DNA of 64,000 bases. Source: Eopsaltria australis (Eukaryota > Chordata > Aves > Passeriformes > Petroicidae). Every line of letters starts with the position of its first letter. The stretch's first letter is position 1. Location of the stretch: assembly GCA_034509425.1 (NCBI GenBank), contig JAVTVJ010001837.1:62001-126000 (forward strand). Reading direction: 5' to 3'. Both the position numbers and the translations under genes were made by a program. This document shows positions 60,020-64,000 of the stretch, piece after piece. The notes under the pieces were generated by a model. That model was given only the letters and a program-made list of their open reading frames with translations, was not told the DNA's origin and did no database searches.

Positions 60020-63000
60020 TAGAAAATGATGGATGAGTGTGAACATATGTGCACGCACAGGCTGAGCACTCTCTCATCACTGTGAGCATGGGCACTGAAG
60101 AGATACAGGCAAAGCATTTTTTACTGGAGATGGGGATGCAAGCAGCTGTCTTTGGAGGTGGTGAAATCTGCATGGTACACCAGGAATTCTCTGAGGGAAA
60201 GTGTGCAACGGGGCAGAAAGTATGCACATAAGTCACAGGGCACCTGTGTTCTTGAATAACATGAAATCTTTTTTTTCCAGAAGGCAGCCCGTCTAATACC
60301 TGTCAAATGGTGATGGCTTCCCTCCACCATTTGCTCCAGCAGATCATCAGCCATCACAGAGCTGAAGGCACCAGGAGTTGCTTGTTGCAGTCCCATGGTA
60401 GCTCCCCACTCTCAGGCATTTTCCTGGCAGCTCCCCTTCTTGCTGCCTTCAAGAAATACCTGCTACTTCACCCTCTGCCACCTCTCAAGCCAAGTATCTG
60501 AGAGAAGGTTTCTCAGACAATGCCTTCCAGCAGCTGTGGGGCCACAGACACTCCTTGGACACCTCAGCTCAGCCCACCTAGTTGCTGCTGGTGGCTGCTG
60601 TGAAGAGCTTTCAGGGCCTCTCTAAAGACCCAGAGGGAGAGGTGAGCTATGAGATAGGTATCTGTCAGCTCTGCTGTCAGACCAAAGAATGTGCACACTG
60701 TGAAATTCCCTGTTTTTTAAATTTGGTTTTTGGGTGCACCAGAGATCGAGATGAAGGAGTGACAGAAGTCTGTCCAGGCTTCCTTCCAACACTGTGAACA
60801 TGCTGCTGGAGACTGCCTTCAGAGGAACCACTGAGTTTGTACCCACAGGTACCCTCCATGAGGAGTTGTGGGGAAGAACATGCAGAAATGGTTGTTGGGA
60901 AGATCTTGCTGTTTTCCTCCATGGATAGTGCAATGAAGGGTAGGAAGTGGTAGGTAAGGCCTCTGTGGTAGAGCAGGGAAAAATCAGGTGTTCTGTTGTC
61001 CAAAGAAAAATGTATCTGCTTCACCATGGCCCTTGCATGCCACCACTGTTTAAAGAGAACTGACTTGTACAGACATCACTCATAAGACTGGCTAAATGTG
61101 TACTTGATTAATGTTAGTGCCCTACCGACTAATTAGGCAGCTTATGGGGAGAGCTTCACAGATGGCAATTTTTCCTTTCTATGGACTTGTTCCCTTTTTC
61201 TCCATAAGGTGCACCCATGAGTATCCATTATCTAACTAAGCCATTGCAGACAGTGGGATGGCAACAGCCATGAGTCAGTCATGGTACTGCACTGTGTCAG
61301 GGAGCAGTATTTAAAGGAAGGGTTGTGCGTTCATTGTGCTGGGAGTGCAGCTCTGTGAATGCTTTATGCACAGACCAGATCCTGGTGTTTACGGTATGAG
61401 GAGGTGTGCAACCACAAAGGGTGAAGGACAGTGATGGGGGATGACTTTGCCAGCATTACACACCTTTCAGTGTAGTAGGGCGTTCTTGTGTTTCAAAGGC
61501 ATTTGAAGCAGGAGTGTAATAAAGTTTGTATTGCTCTATACTTGGAGTGCTTGCAACACTTAAAGTCGGTAAAAACCTTGCATGCTGTTATCAAGGGATA
61601 TCAAATGGCTCCTGATTGCAAGTGTGGGTGTAAATACACTGCTTTTCACTCCCTTTCTGCAGAACAGACCTTTGCCTCTGAAGAAATGGGGAAGGATGCA
61701 GTAAAAACAGCTACATATGTTGCAGAGGAGGAGCAGAGCACGTGAAGGTCTCCAGCCGAGTGAGGGGTTGGTGCAAACCAAGCCTTGAGCACTGGCTCAG
61801 AAGGGCCAGACCTGTTCCTCTACCCACCCTCATTTCTCCTGCACTCTACCTGGAGCAGAGACAGCACAGGCCACTTGGGGCAGCTCCATTTGAGCAGGGA
61901 TGTTCCTTATCACATCCCAGGGATGCTAGGTTTAGAGGGTCCCAGTGAATATTTACCCAGTGTGTACCCATTGCTGGCCCTTCACAGCCCATCACCAGCC
62001 ATGCCCTGGTTGAGGCTCCATCTCTACATCCAGTATCAGGCATCAGGTGCCCTATGTCCTCTATCAAGGTGTCTCCAGCCTACAAAGAAGGCCACGTGGC
62101 AGGTGTCTATCTTGCTCTGCAGGTTGCTGCAAAATACTGTCCAAAGCATGTGCAAAGCTGTTTAAATAATTTCCACCAAAGAATACAGTTTTCATTGGCA
62201 TGGTGGTAGGAAAGACATGGTAACAGAAATTTTGTGACTTTTTGCTCCTTCCTACAAAGTGCAAGTGGTTCCTCAGACTCTGAGTGTGCTTCCCACTTCC
62301 CTGACTGCCACACCACAAACAGATGGGCACAACTTGTGCAGTGTCACCCCAATAAAGACCCTCGGGCAAGCACATCCTTAGGGCTTCCAGTTGATTCCAA
62401 ATGCCCTCCTTCCAAGACTAGTTTTCATTTTTCATCCAGGAAGCAATGTCCAGCTGAAGCAATGGAATATGGGCATCAGAGACTCCTTGTCTAGACAGAC
62501 AGCTTATCCCAGGCACAGTCACCTGGCTTGGACACCCTCTCAACCCACCTCCCTATGGAAAGTGGGCACAGGCCAGTCCAGAACCCTAGAACCCTCCTCT
62601 GCTGCTGTCATGGTCTCTGAGAAGAAGCAACCAGCCACTGGTGTGTTTTGAATGGTACTTAGTGCTTTGACAGGAAGCTGCAATGTGGCAAGATGAGAAA
62701 TTAATTAGCCTCATGCTGCCACAAGTATTTCCAGTCCCAGATGACAACGGGCTAATTAAGAACCTCCCTGCGCTGTCTATTTTAGATAACCATTTACTTT
62801 GATACAATTTAACAAGGGCTTTTCTAATGGTTTATTTCACAGGCAACTCATTAGATGAATTTGTGTGGCAAACAGCAGGAACTTGAATAGACCTTTTGAG
62901 TTCCCAGCTACCAGAAGTCAAGACAATTTTGCCAAAGAGTGCACTAATTTTATCAAGGCAGAGCACATGCTTCCTCCTGATATTTTGTGTCCTGTCATTT

Positions 63001-64000
63001 GTTTTCAGATATTACCTTAACCTAAGTCCAGAAGTTTCAAAAACTGAAAGTGACCTTGTAAGTGCTGGTTCTCAGGAGCCGATTAATGCCCCTGGATGTG
63101 ATTTGCCCATCAGAGTCATTTGAGCTTGTTGCAGACTGAGCACCAAGAGTGCTAAGTGCACCCCGTTATCAGTGTTGTCTGCTTCAGCATCTCAAAGAAG
63201 ACTGAGGAACTAAACTTCCTGCTAGCCCAGCGATCCCTGCATCTGTGACTGTGGAAGATGCTGATACAGATGCAACTCCAAGGCTTTCACAGGATCTCCC
63301 ACAAAGCCTAACAGAATCAGAAAAGAGCCCTACATCCCCCAAATGGCAGGAAGGCATGTCCTTCCTTTCTACCTTAGCTTTCAAACGCTAAGCTTGACCC
63401 TACCTAACAACTGCACAACCACAGTTTGTCTTTAGGAACCTGCAGGAGTGCCAGATGTAGTCTGGACCAAGTAGGGACATGGGTTGAAAATTAACCCAGA
63501 AGCAACTTAGTTTGCTCCACAAAATCTGTCCTAATGGGAAAATGTGCAGTAGGATTTTACCTTCCCTTACTGTCTCTGCACTGCCTTATGTTTACAAATT
63601 ACAGTTGTGAAATATTTGACTCCAAATTAAGAGTGAGTGGATGACAGCAAAGATGGCAGATTGGACCTTACATAGCATAAGATTGCACAGCTCGGAAAGA
63701 AGCCTGGGTCTCTGGGCAGGGAAGGAGAGCAAAGAACATGAGCTGAAAGGCTTTGCCATGGGAATAGGGTGGTGCCACAGCAGCAACTAAATACTCTGTA
63801 TGATTATCAGCAGGGTACAGTTCTCCATATCCTGATCTTCACATGACTGAGATCAGGTTTTTCATTGTCACTAGAATAAATTGGGAAGATCTCTTTGAAA
63901 TGACTATTTGAACATCTAATATATTTTTCCCCCTAGAGGGATACTAACCAGTTCCCTGTTTTCAAACACCATCAGAAATTTAGGTTAAAGCCTCAGAGAT
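60020..64000. other. No gene recognised to end of window
   Basis: Many short overlapping frames on both strands, none with a recognisable domain, consistent splice pattern or mobile-element signature. A GC-richer stretch lies at about 61740-62650. Confidence 0.4.

Overview
The window looks like bird nuclear DNA. It contains CR1 LINE fragments with the typical CR1 3' tails, an avian-type solo LTR with a target-site duplication, and an intron-rich gene of about 37 kb on the + strand. There is also a short TMEM215 gene on the - strand. TMEM215 lies on human 9p21, which corresponds to the bird Z chromosome, so a Z-linked locus is likely. That is inference, and the species cannot be fixed from the sequence.

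Layout. 1-4107: 5' flank with a 45-bp tandem repeat, an (ATC)n microsatellite, a T/G-rich tract and, just before the gene, a candidate RFX X-box. 4108-40843 (+): a receptor guanylyl cyclase that I reconstruct as 23 coding exons and 850 aa, with splice phases compatible throughout. Its introns carry two CR1 3' ends and, in the 4.4-kb intron inside the catalytic domain, an ERV/LTR remnant and a long CR1. 40844-50786: intergenic, no supported gene. 50787-51509 (-): TMEM215, coding region in one exon, inside a CpG-rich stretch reaching to about 52150. From 54190 to the end: CR1 fragments in both orientations (one split by the solo LTR) and stretches with no recognisable gene.

The receptor has a probable signal peptide, a short extracellular region of about 210 aa with 14 cysteines and three N-glycosylation sequons, and one membrane span. 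Inside the cell follow a kinase-homology domain whose catalytic aspartate is lost, a signalling helix, and a guanylyl cyclase domain with all recognisable catalytic residues. The extracellular part does not look like the roughly 400-residue ligand-binding domain of natriuretic-peptide, GC-C or retinal cyclases, and ends in a CGDGFC-type cysteine knot next to the membrane. A compact receptor cyclase of this kind next to TMEM215 is the main candidate for an undescribed system here. The X-box hints at expression in ciliated cells.

The cyclase and TMEM215 face each other tail to tail about 10 kb apart; nothing suggests they work together. All translations were made by eye, without alignment or database search.
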